14,834 nucleotides of DNA from Pseudomonadota bacterium (GCA_023399815.1 JAEWOJ010000098.1:1-14834), one strand, 5' to 3'. Shown: positions 1-9,448, numbered from the stretch's first letter. Numbers and translations: made by a program. Notes: generated by a model not told the origin, from the letters alone.

Positions 1-1543
1 CGTTGATCAGTTCCACGATCGAGCCGATCTCCTGCGAGGACTCGCCCAGGCGCTTGATGCGCTTGGAGGTTTCCTGGATCTGGTCGCGGATCTGGTCCAT
101 GCCCTGGATGGTCTGGCGCACCACGCCGGCGCCCTCGGTGGCGATGACCACCGAGCGCTGCGCCACTTCGGCCGACTCGCTGGAGTTGCGCGACACCTGT
201 TCGATGGACGAGGCGATTTCGCCGATGCGGTCCGAGGCGCTGGTGATCTCGTCGGCCTGGTGGCCGGCCGCTTCGGCCAGCTGCATGGCGGTGGCCTGGG
301 TTTCCTGCGCCGACACCGCCACCTTGCTGGAGATGTCGTTGATCGTCGTCACCAGGTGGCGCAGCTCGTCCACGGCGTAGTTGATCGCGTCGGCGATGGC
401 GCCGGTCATGTCCTCGGTCACCGAGGCCTTCACCGTCAGGTCGCCTTCGCCCAGCGAGCTGATTTCGTCCAGCAGCCGCATGATCGCCTGCTGGTTGCGG
501 CTGTTGAACTCCACCTGGGTCTGGTAGCGCAGTTCCTGCTCGCGCGAGCGGCTGCGCACCGTGCTCCACACGAAGGCGATGATCGACAGCAGCGACAGTC
601 CGCCGAACACCACGCTCCACCAGAAGTTCGGGAAGATGCGGGTGTCGCGGGTCGAGCCGAATGCCGAGAACGCCTCGAACAGCTTCTTGCTGTCAGCCAG
701 CATCTTGTCCGAACCGGTGCCCAGCGCGACCGCCGAGGACTGCGCGGCGAACAGGTTGCGCGAGCTGGCCAGGATCGCGTCGGCGTCCTTCTTCATCTTC
801 GTCCACTGGCTGGCCGACTGCTCCAGCGCCACCTGCGCGTTGGCGTTGCGCACCGCGGCGATGCCCATTTCCTCGTTGCCGCTGCGCAGGCCGTCGAGCA
901 CCTGGGTGAACACCGTCATGTCGCGCGCCAGCGCGTCGCCGGCGCCGCTGGCGCCCGGGCCGCCGGCACGGATTTCGGTCACGCGGCGGGCCATCGAACC
1001 GGCCACCACCACCTGCTGCAGGCCGTTGTAGATCTGCGGGGCCTGGGCGCCGCCGGCGATCATCGCGCGCACCGCCTCGTTGAGCTGCGCCTGCAGCGGC
1101 GGCACGCCGGCGGCGAAGCTGGTGGCGTTGCCGGCCAGCGCCAGCACCGCCGGCTCGCTGGCCACGATCTGTTCGGCGTTCTTGGACAGCGGCTGCCAGG
1201 TCTCGACCAGCTGGCGCAGCGGCGCGGCCACGCCGGCCTCGTCGCCGAAGCGGCCCTGCAGCTCGTTCACCGTGCGGTCGATCCTGGCGCGGGTGTCCTT
1301 GAACGCGGCATAGGCCTCGCGGTTGCCGGCCACCGCCTCGCGGCCCTGGTTGGCCAACTGCTGCGACAGCACCTGCAGGTCGGCCGCACCGGTGCCGGCG
1401 CCGGCCAGGCGGCTGCCCTGCCAGGTCGCCACGCCGGTATTGGCGCCGAAGACGATCATCGACAGCACCAACAGGCCCAGCCAGAAAGTGGTACTCACGT
1501 TGCCAAGCTTGCCGGCCTTGGCGGCGTCCGGAGCAGTACTCAT
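1..1543 (-). CDS. pilJ: PilJ, type IV pilus chemoreceptor (MCP), 3' part cut off by window edge
   Basis: This is the transmembrane chemoreceptor of the Pil-Chp system, which controls pilus extension and retraction and surface sensing from the inner membrane. The window holds the first 514 codons. A hydrophobic segment at about residues 18-39 and a second at about 307-329 bracket a long, Ala/Gln-rich periplasmic region matching the PilJ N-terminal domain. A HAMP-like linker follows (about 330-400; RLLDEISSLGEGDLTV), then the start of the coiled-coil MCP signalling domain (VSAQETQATAMQLAEAA). The family is usually near 680 residues, so the signalling hairpin tip lies outside. The start is the ATG at 1543, with an AGG about 10 bases upstream, 41 bases after pilI. 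The same-strand ORF in another frame over this stretch has no family resemblance. The identification is firm because gene order and protein both fit. Confidence 0.96.
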   Translation of the reverse strand, partial: MSTAPDAAKAGKLGNVSTTFWLGLLVLSMIVFGANTGVATWQGSRLAGAGTGAADLQVLSQQLANQGREAVAGNREAYAAFKDTRARIDRTVNELQGRFGDEAGVAAPLRQLVETWQPLSKNAEQIVASEPAVLALAGNATSFAAGVPPLQAQLNEAVRAMIAGGAQAPQIYNGLQQVVVAGSMARRVTEIRAGGPGASGAGDALARDMTVFTQVLDGLRSGNEEMGIAAVRNANAQVALEQSASQWTKMKKDADAILASSRNLFAAQSSAVALGTGSDKMLADSKKLFEAFSAFGSTRDTRIFPNFWWSVVFGGLSLLSIIAFVWSTVRSRSREQELRYQTQVEFNSRNQQAIMRLLDEISSLGEGDLTVKASVTEDMTGAIADAINYAVDELRHLVTTINDISSKVAVSAQETQATAMQLAEAAGHQADEITSASDRIGEIASSIEQVSRNSSESAEVAQRSVVIATEGAGVVRQTIQGMDQIRDQIQETSKRIKRLGESSQEIGSIVELIN

Positions 1544-1584
1544 GTTTCGACCTCGGTATCCGATACGGAAAGACAGGGCCGCCC

Positions 1585-2115
1585 TCAGGCGGCGGCCTGC
1601 CGGAATTCAGGCGTGCGCGACAACAGGGAAAGCGAGAACACTCCCCAGTCCTGGCTGCCGTCGTTGAACGCACGCTCGACGAAATGCGCATAGCGGCCCT
1701 GGGCGATGTCGCCCACCGGGACCTGGCCGGAAAGCTCGAAGCTGCGCTGGCCGTAGAGCTCGTCGATGCTCAGCGCGACGTCGCCGCCGGTCTGGCGCAT
1801 GATCAGCACGCGGTGGCCTTCCTGCTGGACGGTGCGCTGTCCTTCCAGGAAGTACTTCAGGTCCACCACCGGGAACAGGTTGCCGCGCAGGTTGCCCACG
1901 CCCAGCAGCCACGGCTGCGCGCCCGGCACCGGGATGACCGGCGGCATCGGCACGATCTCGACCACCTCGCGGAAATCGGACACCAACCGGCGGCTGCCGA
2001 CGCGGTAACCGACGCCGCGCCACACGTCCGTGGAGAAATGCCGTTCCGGCAGCTGCACCGCATGCGCCAGGCTGCGGCGTTCGTAGGCTTCGAGGATGTC
2101 GAAGGGAGATCGCAT
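1585..2115 (-). CDS. pilI: PilI, CheW-like coupling protein
   Basis: This is a 176-residue cytoplasmic CheW-domain adaptor that links the PilJ receptor to the ChpA-type histidine kinase. CheW hallmarks are visible: VVEIVPMPPVIPVPGAQPW (about residues 51-69), then LGVGNLRGNLFPVVDLKYFL (71-90), matching the conserved 'G..N.RG...PV.DL' segment of CheW proteins, and a C-terminal strand region with IDELYGQRSF. Its ATG shares one base with the pilH stop (TGATG), so translation is probably coupled. A longer ORF upstream in the same frame only overlaps pilH out of frame, so this start is preferred. pilJ follows after 41 bases. Function rests on family and position; it is very likely correct. Confidence 0.95.
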   Translation of the reverse strand: MRSPFDILEAYERRSLAHAVQLPERHFSTDVWRGVGYRVGSRRLVSDFREVVEIVPMPPVIPVPGAQPWLLGVGNLRGNLFPVVDLKYFLEGQRTVQQEGHRVLIMRQTGGDVALSIDELYGQRSFELSGQVPVGDIAQGRYAHFVERAFNDGSQDWGVFSLSLLSRTPEFRQAAA

Positions 2116-2477
2116 CAACCCACCAGTTTGTTGATCCGCGCGATCAGGTCGTCCTCGCGCGGCGGCTTCACCACATAATCCGACGCGCCCTGGCGCATGC
2201 CCCAGGCCATGTCGGTCTCCATGCTCTTGGTGCTGACGATCAGCACCGGGATGCCGCGCGTGGTGTCGTCGCGCGACAGCGCGCGGGTGGCCTGGAAGCC
2301 GCTCATGCCGGGCAGGACCACGTCCATCAGCACCAGCTGCGGCGCCTGGCTGCGCGCCATCTGCAGGCCGTCCTCGGCGTTGTCGGTAGCGAGCACCTCG
2401 TGCCCGGCCTTTTCCAGCCACTGCGTGAACACCGCCCGGTCGGTGGGCGAGTCCTCGATCAACAGAATTCGAGCCAT
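2115..2477 (-). CDS. pilH: PilH, CheY-like single-domain response regulator
   Basis: This is a 120-residue stand-alone receiver domain. The active-site residues are all present: the acidic pair E8/D9 (ILLIEDS), phosphoacceptor D52 in LVLMDVVLPG, S82/T83 in VLIVSTKS, and K104 in YVVKPP. It has no output domain. In Pseudomonas, PilH works with PilG in the Pil-Chp pathway and is linked mainly to pilus retraction or to damping of PilG signalling. The ATG at 2477 has a purine-rich GGGGGAAAGG stretch just upstream; an in-frame ATG 45 bases earlier would overlap the pilG 3' end and add residues that are not part of the fold. It lies 16 bases after pilG and overlaps pilI by one base. Confidence 0.95.
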   Translation of the reverse strand: MARILLIEDSPTDRAVFTQWLEKAGHEVLATDNAEDGLQMARSQAPQLVLMDVVLPGMSGFQATRALSRDDTTRGIPVLIVSTKSMETDMAWGMRQGASDYVVKPPREDDLIARINKLVG

Positions 2478-2493
2478 GTGCCTTTCCCCCTGG

Positions 2494-2895
2494 TCAGGCG
2501 TTGACGTATGTGCGGATGGCACCCAGCAGTTCTTCGCGCGTGAATGGCTTGGTGAGGTACTGCTCGGAGCCGACGATTCGCCCGCGCGCCTTGTCGAACA
2601 GGCCGTCCTTGGAGGACAGCATGATCACCGGCGTGGACTTGAAGAGCTGGTTGCCCTTGATCAGCGCGCAGGTCTGATAACCGTCCAGACGCGGCATCAT
2701 GATGTCCACGAAGATGATCTGCGGCTGCTGGTCGGCGATCTTGGCCAGCGCCTCGAAGCCGTCGGTCGCGGTCACGACCTCGCAGCCTTCGCGCTTGAGC
2801 AGCGTTTCGGCGGTGCGACGGATGGTCTTCGAGTCGTCGATGACCATCACTTTCAGCCCTGCGAGTTCCCCACCCGCAGCCATGTTTTCAACCAT
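2494..2895 (-). CDS. pilG: PilG, CheY-like response regulator, first gene of the pil-chp operon
   Basis: This is a 133-residue single receiver domain. Active-site residues are D20/D21 (VMVIDDS), phosphoacceptor D64 (IIFVDIMMPRLDGYQ), S94/S95 (VIMLSSKDGLFDK) and K116 (YLTKPF). The DGLFDKARGR...GSEQYLTKPF stretch is characteristic of PilG and of related twitching regulators. In the Pil-Chp pathway PilG favours pilus extension and surface signalling. I chose the ATG at 2895; the ATG four codons later (2883) is an alternative. The longer in-frame ORF reaching 3066 would run through the likely promoter and is rejected. It is the first gene of pilG-H-I-J, with a TTGACA-type promoter about 70 bases upstream and gshB divergent to it. 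Confidence 0.95.
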   Translation of the reverse strand: MVENMAAGGELAGLKVMVIDDSKTIRRTAETLLKREGCEVVTATDGFEALAKIADQQPQIIFVDIMMPRLDGYQTCALIKGNQLFKSTPVIMLSSKDGLFDKARGRIVGSEQYLTKPFTREELLGAIRTYVNA

Positions 2896-2965
2896 TGCGA
2901 TCCCCTGGCGCGCAGCACGCCGTCCGGCAGCGCGCCATCTGAATGTGGTGCTGCTGCGAAAGCGG

Positions 2966-2996
2966 TCTATATCCCAGTCCGGCCGCAAACTGTCAA
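2966..2996 (-). promoter_or_regulatory. Predicted sigma70 promoter of pilG
   Basis: On the minus strand a perfect -35 TTGACA (2996-2991) is followed after 17 bases by GATATA (2973-2968), or after 19 bases by TATAGA (2971-2966). Transcription would start near 2960 and leave a leader of about 65 bases before the pilG ATG. It is the best promoter-like match in this divergent region. Function is inferred from sequence alone. Confidence 0.6.
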
Positions 2997-3032
2997 GGGC
3001 CATCGCCACGACGGGGTCGGCGCCGCGCACAG

Positions 3033-3048
3033 TGTGAACACCATCGCA
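3033..3048. promoter_or_regulatory. CRP/Clp-like binding site between pilG and gshB
   Basis: TGTGA-ACACCA-TCGCA matches nine of ten defined bases of the CRP-family dyad TGTGA-N6-TCACA. Xanthomonas Clp recognises this consensus. It sits about 80 bases upstream of the predicted pilG start point and 110 bases upstream of the gshB ATG, so it could act on either or both genes. The match is seen directly; the regulator and effect are inferred. Confidence 0.45.
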
Positions 3049-3157
3049 GTTGCTGCGCAGGGCCATTCAGTCCGCAACGCACCGGACCGCGCATGGCGCT
3101 GGGCGCCCGTCGTGCCGGGGCGCTACCATCGCCGCCTGACCTGAAAGGCCATGGATC

Positions 3158-4101
<944 letters not shown>

Positions 4102-4105
<4 letters not shown>

Positions 4106-4992
4106 GCGCATCCGCGGATGCCCTGCCGCCGCCGGCAAGAGTCACCGAGCAGCAGCGGCTGGGCGCCACGCTGACGCTCTCGCTGCTGGTGCACGGCCTG
4201 CTGATCCTGGGCGTGGGCTTCGCGGTCGGCGACAACGCGCCGCTGGTGCCGACCCTGGACGTGATCTTCAGCCAGACCAGCACGCCGCTGACGCCGAAGC
4301 AGGCCGACTTCCTGGCCCAGGCCAACCAGCAGGGCGGCGGCGACCACGACACGCCGCAGCGGCCGCGCGAAAGCCAGGCAGGCGTCGTGCCGCAGCCCGA
4401 CGAGGGACTGGCGCCGGTGCCGATGCAGCGCCAGGACGCGGCGGCGCCACCGCCGCCGCAGACGCGCGTGGTCAGCACCACGCACGGCGAGCAGACGGTG
4501 TCCGATGCGCAGCCGCAGCCCCTGCCCGAGCGCCCCGACGCCAACGCGCCGCTGACCGCACGCGAGCAGCGCGACGCAGAGATGGCGCGGCTGGCCGCCG
4601 AGGTGCACCTGCGCTCGGAGCAGTACGCCAAGCGCCCGAACCGCAAGTTCGTCTCGGCCAGCACCCGCGAATACGCCTACGCCAACTACCTGCGCGCCTG
4701 GGTCGACCGCGCCGAGCGCGTGGGCAACCTGAACTACCCGGACGAAGCGCGCCAGCGTCGCCTCGGCGGCCAGGTGGTGATCACCGTGGGCGTGCGCCGC
4801 GACGGCAGCGTGGAAAGCAGCCGCATCCTGCGCAGCAGCGGCACGCCGCTGCTGGACGCGGCCGCGCTGCGGGTGGTGGAGCTGGCGCAGCCATTCCCGC
4901 CGCTGCCCCGCACCAGCGACGACATCGACATCCTGCAGGTCACCCGCACCTGGGTGTTCCTGCCCGGCGGCAGCCTGCACGACGACCGCTAG
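4102..4992 (+). CDS. TonB-family energy transducer (TonB3-like)
   Basis: This is a 296-residue inner-membrane protein that would span the periplasm and pass proton-motive energy from ExbB/ExbD to outer-membrane partners. A single hydrophobic anchor lies at about residues 22-42 (LTLSLLVHGLLILGVGF) with a His at 31, as in the TonB anchor. A Pro/Gln/Asp-rich spacer follows (about 75-150, with PPPP). The C-terminal TonB domain (about 195-292) carries NYPDEARQRRLGGQVVITVGV, an equivalent of the YP motif, and ends in a long beta strand. It overlaps gshB by ATGA. In P. aeruginosa the same neighbourhood (tonB3, gshB, pilGHIJ) contains tonB3, which is required for normal twitching and pilus assembly. 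The family call is firm; the pilus role here is inferred from synteny. No exbB or exbD is present in the window. Confidence 0.9.
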
Positions 4993-5047
4993 ACCCGCCG
5001 GTCGCGGCCGGCAAGCGACGCGGGCGCCACGCCTGCGCGGGAAAACA

Positions 5048-5083
5048 TTCCCCCGCCCGGCCCCATGGCGCCGGACGGGGGAA
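5048..5083. terminator. Inverted repeat between convergent tonB and receptor genes
   Basis: Arms of 13 bases, TTCCCCCGCCCGG (5048-5060) and CCGGACGGGGGAA (5071-5083), pair with one mismatch around a ten-base loop. Read on the minus strand the hairpin is followed by TGTTTTC, so it looks like the terminator of the TonB-dependent receptor. On the plus strand there is no T run, but the hairpin could still end tonB transcription. Confidence 0.65.
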
Positions 5084-5090
5084 CCCCCGA

Positions 5091-7442
5091 TCAACGCCAG
5101 TTGTAGTTGAACGACACGCCGACGATGCGCGGCTCGTTGTAGACGGCCGCCATGTAGTTCTCGATCACGCCCTTGAGGTTCTTCTCGTTGGTGATGTTGC
5201 GCGCGAACGCGGCCACCTCCCACGCACCGTAGCCGCCGCTGTAGCCGACCCGCAGGCCGCCCTCGAAGTTGCCCTTGGAATGGAACTCGTCGGTGCGGTA
5301 CAGCACGAACTGGGTCTGGCCCTGCCTGTTCCAGTCGGTGGCGAAGAACACCGCGCCATCGTCGCCCACCGGGAAGTCGTAGCGCGCGGCGAGGTTGAGG
5401 TTGTACTTCGGTGCGTTCGGCAGCGGGTTGCCGTCGATCTGCGCGTAGACGTTGCTGCCGATCTGGATCGTCGGGTCCTTGACCGTGCACACCACCACGC
5501 CGTTGAGCGCGCAGACCTGCGCGTACACGCGCTTGTCCTGGATCCTGCTGTGCAGCAGGCTCAGGCCGGCGCTCAGCGACAGGTTCGGGACCGGGCGCCA
5601 GTCCATGTCCGCTTCCAGGCCGTAGGCGCGCGCCTTGTCGGCGTTGAACAGCACGCCGTTGCCGTTGGAGTCGTTGCCGTTGAGCTGGATGTCGTCGACC
5701 GCGTAGGTAAAGCCGGTGACGTTCAGGCGCAGGCGGTTGTCGAACAGGCTGCTCTTGATGCCCGCTTCCCAGGACAGGATGGTTTCCGAATCGGCGGTGG
5801 TGAAATCGGCATTGAACACCGCCGAGCGCCCCTGGATGGTCGGCCCGCGGAAGCCGCGCGCCACGCGCGCGTACACGCTCAGCGCCGGGTTCACCTCGTA
5901 CATGGCGCTCAGGTCCCAGCTGGGCTGGGTATCGGACATCGCCACCTCGTGGCGGCCCGTGTAGGTCACCACGCCGGCGGCGGTGTCGGCGGTCTTGAGC
6001 AGGCGCGTGCTCTTCTCGTCGCGGGTCGCGCGCAGGCCGGCGGTCAGGGTCAGCGCGTCGCTGGCCTTCCAGCTGACCTGGCCGAAGCCCGCCCACGACG
6101 TGTTGACGTTGCGCAGGCGCACCCAGTTGTTCGGGTTGCGCGCCGGGCCCTGCAGGAACCAGGCGCGCTGGTAGAAGTCGGTGGTGTCGCGACCGTCGAA
6201 ATAGAAGGCGCCGACCTGCCAGGACCACGGATCGGTGGCACTGCTGGCCAGGCGCAGCTCCTGGGTGAACTGGCCCAGGTCGCGCACCTGCCCCATCGAC
6301 TGGCCGTAGCCGTTCGGCACACCATTGGCCGGGTAGTCCGCCGCGGCGCCGCCGTCGGTATCGCCGCGGCTGTAGCCGGAGGTGGTCTCGTAGGCGCTGA
6401 TCGAGGTCAGCGTCGTCGCGCCGAAATCGTAGGTGGCCTTGATCGAGCCGCCGTGGGTCCGGTAAGCCTGTGGGTTGTTGCCGGCCTCGTCGTAGGCGAC
6501 CTGGTCGCGCGCCACGTCGACCTTGTTCGAGCCCTTGTGCAGCGCGCCGCGCAGGAACAGCGTGGACGTGCCGTCGTAGTCGCGGGCATGGGCCGAGGCC
6601 AGCAGCGAGAACTGTTCGCTGGGCTTGAACAGCATCTGCAGGCGCAGGTTGCGGTCGTCGTAGCCGCCCATCGCGTTCTTCTTCGGGCTGACCGTGCCGT
6701 CGGCGCTGGGGCCGTCGTAGGTGTTGTCCACCCAGTCGCCGCGATGCTGGTACAGCGTGGAGACGCGGAAGGACAGCACGTCGTTGATCGGGCCGCCGAG
6801 GCCGCCGTCGATCGCCACCGTGTCGTGGCTGCCGTAGCTGGCGTTGACCCGACCGCCGAATTCCTCGCCCGGCTTGACCGTGTCGAACTTGACGATGCCG
6901 GCGGTGGTGTTGCGGCCGAACAGCGAGCCCTGCGGGCCGCGCAGCACTTCCACCTGGTCCACGTCGTAGACCGGATTGGACTTGAGCACCACGTGCTCGA
7001 GCACGACGTCGTCCTGGATGATCGACACCGGCTGCGAGGCGCCGAGGTAGAAGTCGATGTTGCCCAGGCCGCGGATGTAGAAGCGCGGGAAAATGCGGCC
7101 GGTGGTGGTCTCGGCGTAGAAGCTGGGCACCTTGCCGGACAGCGCCAGCAGGGTGTCGTCGGCGCCTTCGGTATAGGCGCGCATCGCCTCGCCCTGCACC
7201 ACGCCCACCGAGACCGGCACGTCCTGCAGGTTCTGCTCGCGGCGCTCGGCGGTCACGGTGATCGTGTCCAGCGCGATCGCGGCGCTGCGCGCGGCCGGAT
7301 CGGCGGGTTCGGCCGCCATTGCAGTCGTGGCGGCCATCGACAGCACCAGCAGCGCGCAGGCCTGCGCAAGAGGGGAGCGACGCGGGAAGAGAAGAGAGGA
7401 GTGGCTGCGGTTCGGGGCGTTGGAGCGGGAACAGGGCTGCAT
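5091..7442 (-). CDS. TonB-dependent outer-membrane receptor, ligand unknown
   Basis: This 783-residue protein would be a 22-strand outer-membrane barrel with a plug, importing a ligand with TonB energy. The signal sequence has a long N-region, a hydrophobic core at about residues 25-41 and a likely cut at AMA-AEP (43/44). A TonB box DTITVTA (59-65) is followed by ERREQNLQDVPVSV, the usual opening of the plug. The plug signature VEVLRGPQGSLFGRNTTAGIV lies at 165-185. The barrel ends in VSFNYNWR, an aromatic-rich last strand. A CALNGVVVC pair suggests a disulfide in an extracellular loop. The start at 7442 has AAGGCG upstream; the longer in-frame ORF to 7700 would put over 80 non-signal residues first. 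It lies downstream of an exported amidohydrolase on the same strand. The ligand cannot be read from the sequence. Confidence 0.93.
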   Translation of the reverse strand: MQPCSRSNAPNRSHSSLLFPRRSPLAQACALLVLSMAATTAMAAEPADPAARSAAIALDTITVTAERREQNLQDVPVSVGVVQGEAMRAYTEGADDTLLALSGKVPSFYAETTTGRIFPRFYIRGLGNIDFYLGASQPVSIIQDDVVLEHVVLKSNPVYDVDQVEVLRGPQGSLFGRNTTAGIVKFDTVKPGEEFGGRVNASYGSHDTVAIDGGLGGPINDVLSFRVSTLYQHRGDWVDNTYDGPSADGTVSPKKNAMGGYDDRNLRLQMLFKPSEQFSLLASAHARDYDGTSTLFLRGALHKGSNKVDVARDQVAYDEAGNNPQAYRTHGGSIKATYDFGATTLTSISAYETTSGYSRGDTDGGAAADYPANGVPNGYGQSMGQVRDLGQFTQELRLASSATDPWSWQVGAFYFDGRDTTDFYQRAWFLQGPARNPNNWVRLRNVNTSWAGFGQVSWKASDALTLTAGLRATRDEKSTRLLKTADTAAGVVTYTGRHEVAMSDTQPSWDLSAMYEVNPALSVYARVARGFRGPTIQGRSAVFNADFTTADSETILSWEAGIKSSLFDNRLRLNVTGFTYAVDDIQLNGNDSNGNGVLFNADKARAYGLEADMDWRPVPNLSLSAGLSLLHSRIQDKRVYAQVCALNGVVVCTVKDPTIQIGSNVYAQIDGNPLPNAPKYNLNLAARYDFPVGDDGAVFFATDWNRQGQTQFVLYRTDEFHSKGNFEGGLRVGYSGGYGAWEVAAFARNITNEKNLKGVIENYMAAVYNEPRIVGVSFNYNWR

Positions 7443-7566
7443 GGATTCGCCTTGGCGTTGGCGCGGAAGGGGCCTCCGGCCAGGACTGGCCGATGGCGCG
7501 AGATCGAAGGATCGAAACGCGCAGAGCATGGGCAGCCAAGGTTGCAGCAGGGTTTCAGCAGGCGGC

Positions 7567-7597
7567 CGTGCGCCGCCGCCGGGAGCGGCGGCGCACG
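7567..7597. terminator. Strong hairpin between amidohydrolase and receptor genes
   Basis: A perfect 12-base stem (CGTGCGCCGCCG at 7567-7578, CGGCGGCGCACG at 7586-7597) encloses a seven-base loop, 55 bases after the amidohydrolase stop. No T run follows on the minus strand. It may attenuate or end the upstream transcript, or stabilise its 3' end. The receptor would then be read from its own promoter in 7443-7566, where I see no convincing -10/-35 pair. Confidence 0.45.
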
Positions 7598-7651
7598 CTG
7601 CAACGTGGGGCTTCTCCGCTCCGGCGGAACGCGCCGCCTCGCAGCCGACGC

Positions 7652-9337
7652 CTATCGGGCGGACGGCGCGGCTTCGTACACCGGCACGCCATCGACCCAC
7701 GTGGACAGCACCTTAAGCGCGTCCAGGCGAACGCCGCCGGCATCGAGCGGGTCGCGGTCGAAGACGACGAAATCCGCATGCAGGCCGGGTTGCAGGCGGC
7801 CGACGTCGGCCTCGTCATGGCCTGCCCATGCCGCATCGCTGGTGAAGCCGCGCAGGGCCTCGGCCGCGCTCAGGCGCTGCTCCGGCTGCCAGCCGCCCGG
7901 CGGTTGGCCGTCGCGGTCCTGGCGGGTCACCGCCGCGTACAGGCCCAGACGCGGATCGACCTGCTCGACCGGGAAGTCCGAGCCCAGCGCCAGGTGCGCG
8001 CCGCTGTGCAGGTAGCGCTGCCACGCGTAGGCGCCCTTGATCCGTTCCAGCCCGACGCGCTGTTCGGCCCAGCCCATGTCCGAGGTCGCATGGGTGGGCT
8101 GCATCGACGCGATCACGCCCAGCCCGGCGAAGCGCGGGATGTCCTCCAGCGCCACCACCTGCGCATGCTCGACGCGCCAGCGGTGGTCGCCCTTGTGCGC
8201 GCCCAGCACCTTCTCGTAGGTGTCGAGCACGATGCGGTTGCCGCGGTCGCCGATCGCGTGGGTGGCGACCTGCACCTTGCAGCCGTCGGCCTTGCGCACC
8301 GCCGCCTCGAAATCCTCCGGCGAGGTGACCAGCAGGCCGCGGTTGTGCGGATCGTCGCTGTAGTCGGCCAGCATCGCCGCGCCGCGGCTGCCCAGCGCGC
8401 CGTCCATGAACAGCTTGACCCCGCGCATCTGCAGGCGCCCGCCCGGATGCCGGTACAGGCCCTGGGCGCACAGGTCGGCCAGCGCCTCATGGTTGCCGTC
8501 GGCATAGGCGTCGATGCGCAGCGGCAGCCGGCCCTGGTCGGCCAGCCGCTTCATCAGCGCCAGTTCGTCGCGCGACACGCCCATGTCGTGCACGCCGGTC
8601 AGGCCGTTGCGCACCGCTTCGCGCAGCGCCGCCTCCAGCCGCTTTTCGCGCGTGGCGTCGTCCGGCGCCGGAATGTGGGCGCTCACCAGTGCGGCGGCGT
8701 TGTCCACCAGCACGCCGGTGGCATTGCCCGCGGCATCGCGCACGATGCGCCCGCCTTCCGGCTGCCAGTCGCCGGACAGCGGCCTGCCCGCCTCGCCGGC
8801 GATGCGCAGCGCGGCGCTGTTGACCCAACCGGCATGGCCATCGATGCGATCCAGGTAGACCGGGCGATCCGGGAAGGCGGCATCCAGGTCGGCCAAGGTC
8901 GGGAAGCCGGCGCCCTCCTCCCAGCGGTTCTGGTCCCAGCCCGCCCCCAGCAGCCATTCGCCGGGCGCCAGCGTCTTTTCGAAGGCGCGCAATCGCGCCA
9001 CCACCTCGGCGCGGCTGCGCGCGCCCGACAGGTCGGCCTGCGCCAGGGTATTGCCCAGGTAGGCCAGGTGCGCATGCGCATCGATCAGGCCCGGCGTCAC
9101 CGCGACCTTGCCGGCATCGGTGCGTGCAGCCCGCGGATAGCGCTGCAACACGGCGTCGCGCGTACCCACCGCCAGCAGGCGGCCGCTGTCCGTGTCCCAT
9201 GCCAGCGCCGTGGCCAAGGGTTGCTGCGGATCGCCGGTGCGGATGGTGTCGGCGAGCAGCACCCGCACTTCGGCCGAGGCCGGCGCCAGGTGCAGGCAGG
9301 GAAGCAGAACGGCGAGACAGGCGGCAGTACGGCGCAT
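7652..9337 (-). CDS. Exported YtcJ/NfdA-type amidohydrolase (Amidohydro_3 family)
   Basis: This is a 561-residue metal-dependent hydrolase with a signal peptide (residues 1-22, cut after ASA), so it probably acts in the periplasm. Metal and active-site motifs of the amidohydrolase superfamily are present in order: GLIDAHAH (His88, His90), VKLFMDGALGS (Lys308), VATHAIGDRG (His360), VEHAQ (His391) and LGSDFPVE (Asp454). The C-terminal RLQPGLHADFVVFDRDPL is the usual small beta domain of the family. Members cleave N-formyl, N-acyl or cyclic amide substrates; the substrate here is unknown. The ATG at 9337 gives the signal peptide and has AGGAG upstream; the longer in-frame ORF to 9769 runs across another gene. 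It is followed on the same strand by a TonB-dependent receptor, suggesting uptake linked to hydrolysis, although a hairpin lies between them. Confidence 0.88.
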   Translation of the reverse strand: MRRTAACLAVLLPCLHLAPASAEVRVLLADTIRTGDPQQPLATALAWDTDSGRLLAVGTRDAVLQRYPRAARTDAGKVAVTPGLIDAHAHLAYLGNTLAQADLSGARSRAEVVARLRAFEKTLAPGEWLLGAGWDQNRWEEGAGFPTLADLDAAFPDRPVYLDRIDGHAGWVNSAALRIAGEAGRPLSGDWQPEGGRIVRDAAGNATGVLVDNAAALVSAHIPAPDDATREKRLEAALREAVRNGLTGVHDMGVSRDELALMKRLADQGRLPLRIDAYADGNHEALADLCAQGLYRHPGGRLQMRGVKLFMDGALGSRGAAMLADYSDDPHNRGLLVTSPEDFEAAVRKADGCKVQVATHAIGDRGNRIVLDTYEKVLGAHKGDHRWRVEHAQVVALEDIPRFAGLGVIASMQPTHATSDMGWAEQRVGLERIKGAYAWQRYLHSGAHLALGSDFPVEQVDPRLGLYAAVTRQDRDGQPPGGWQPEQRLSAAEALRGFTSDAAWAGHDEADVGRLQPGLHADFVVFDRDPLDAGGVRLDALKVLSTWVDGVPVYEAAPSAR

Positions 9338-9368
9338 GCGGGGACACTCCTGGCCAACGGAAACGGCG

Positions 9369-9398
9369 ACTATGCCGCCTTCGGGCGGGGAGTGACAA
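9369..9398 (-). promoter_or_regulatory. Predicted sigma70 promoter of the amidohydrolase gene
   Basis: On the minus strand TTGTCA (9398-9393) and CATAGT (9374-9369) are separated by 18 bases and match five and four of six consensus bases. The start point would be near 9362, about 25 bases before the ATG. This suggests the gene has its own promoter and is not simply co-transcribed with the glycine-zipper gene. Confidence 0.45.
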
Positions 9399-9448
9399 CG
9401 AAGCCGGCGGAAGCGTCTTCGGCCTTTCCGCACCGATGGCCCGGAAGA

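Noticed and set aside
260..1693. A 477-codon plus-strand frame over pilJ
   Set aside because: It is antisense to a clear PilJ sequence and rich in His/Arg/Gln/Val in the manner of GC-rich shadows.
7500..7520. Short direct repeat GATCGAAG / GATCGAAA upstream of the receptor gene, considered as an operator
   Set aside because: Two eight-base copies are too little, and no regulator family is suggested.
5280..8015. A 911-codon open frame on the plus strand, antisense to the receptor and amidohydrolase genes
   Set aside because: Its product is a low-complexity Arg/Ala/Val/His-rich sequence without any family motif, as expected for the shadow of a GC-rich gene. The opposite strand encodes a textbook TonB-dependent receptor.
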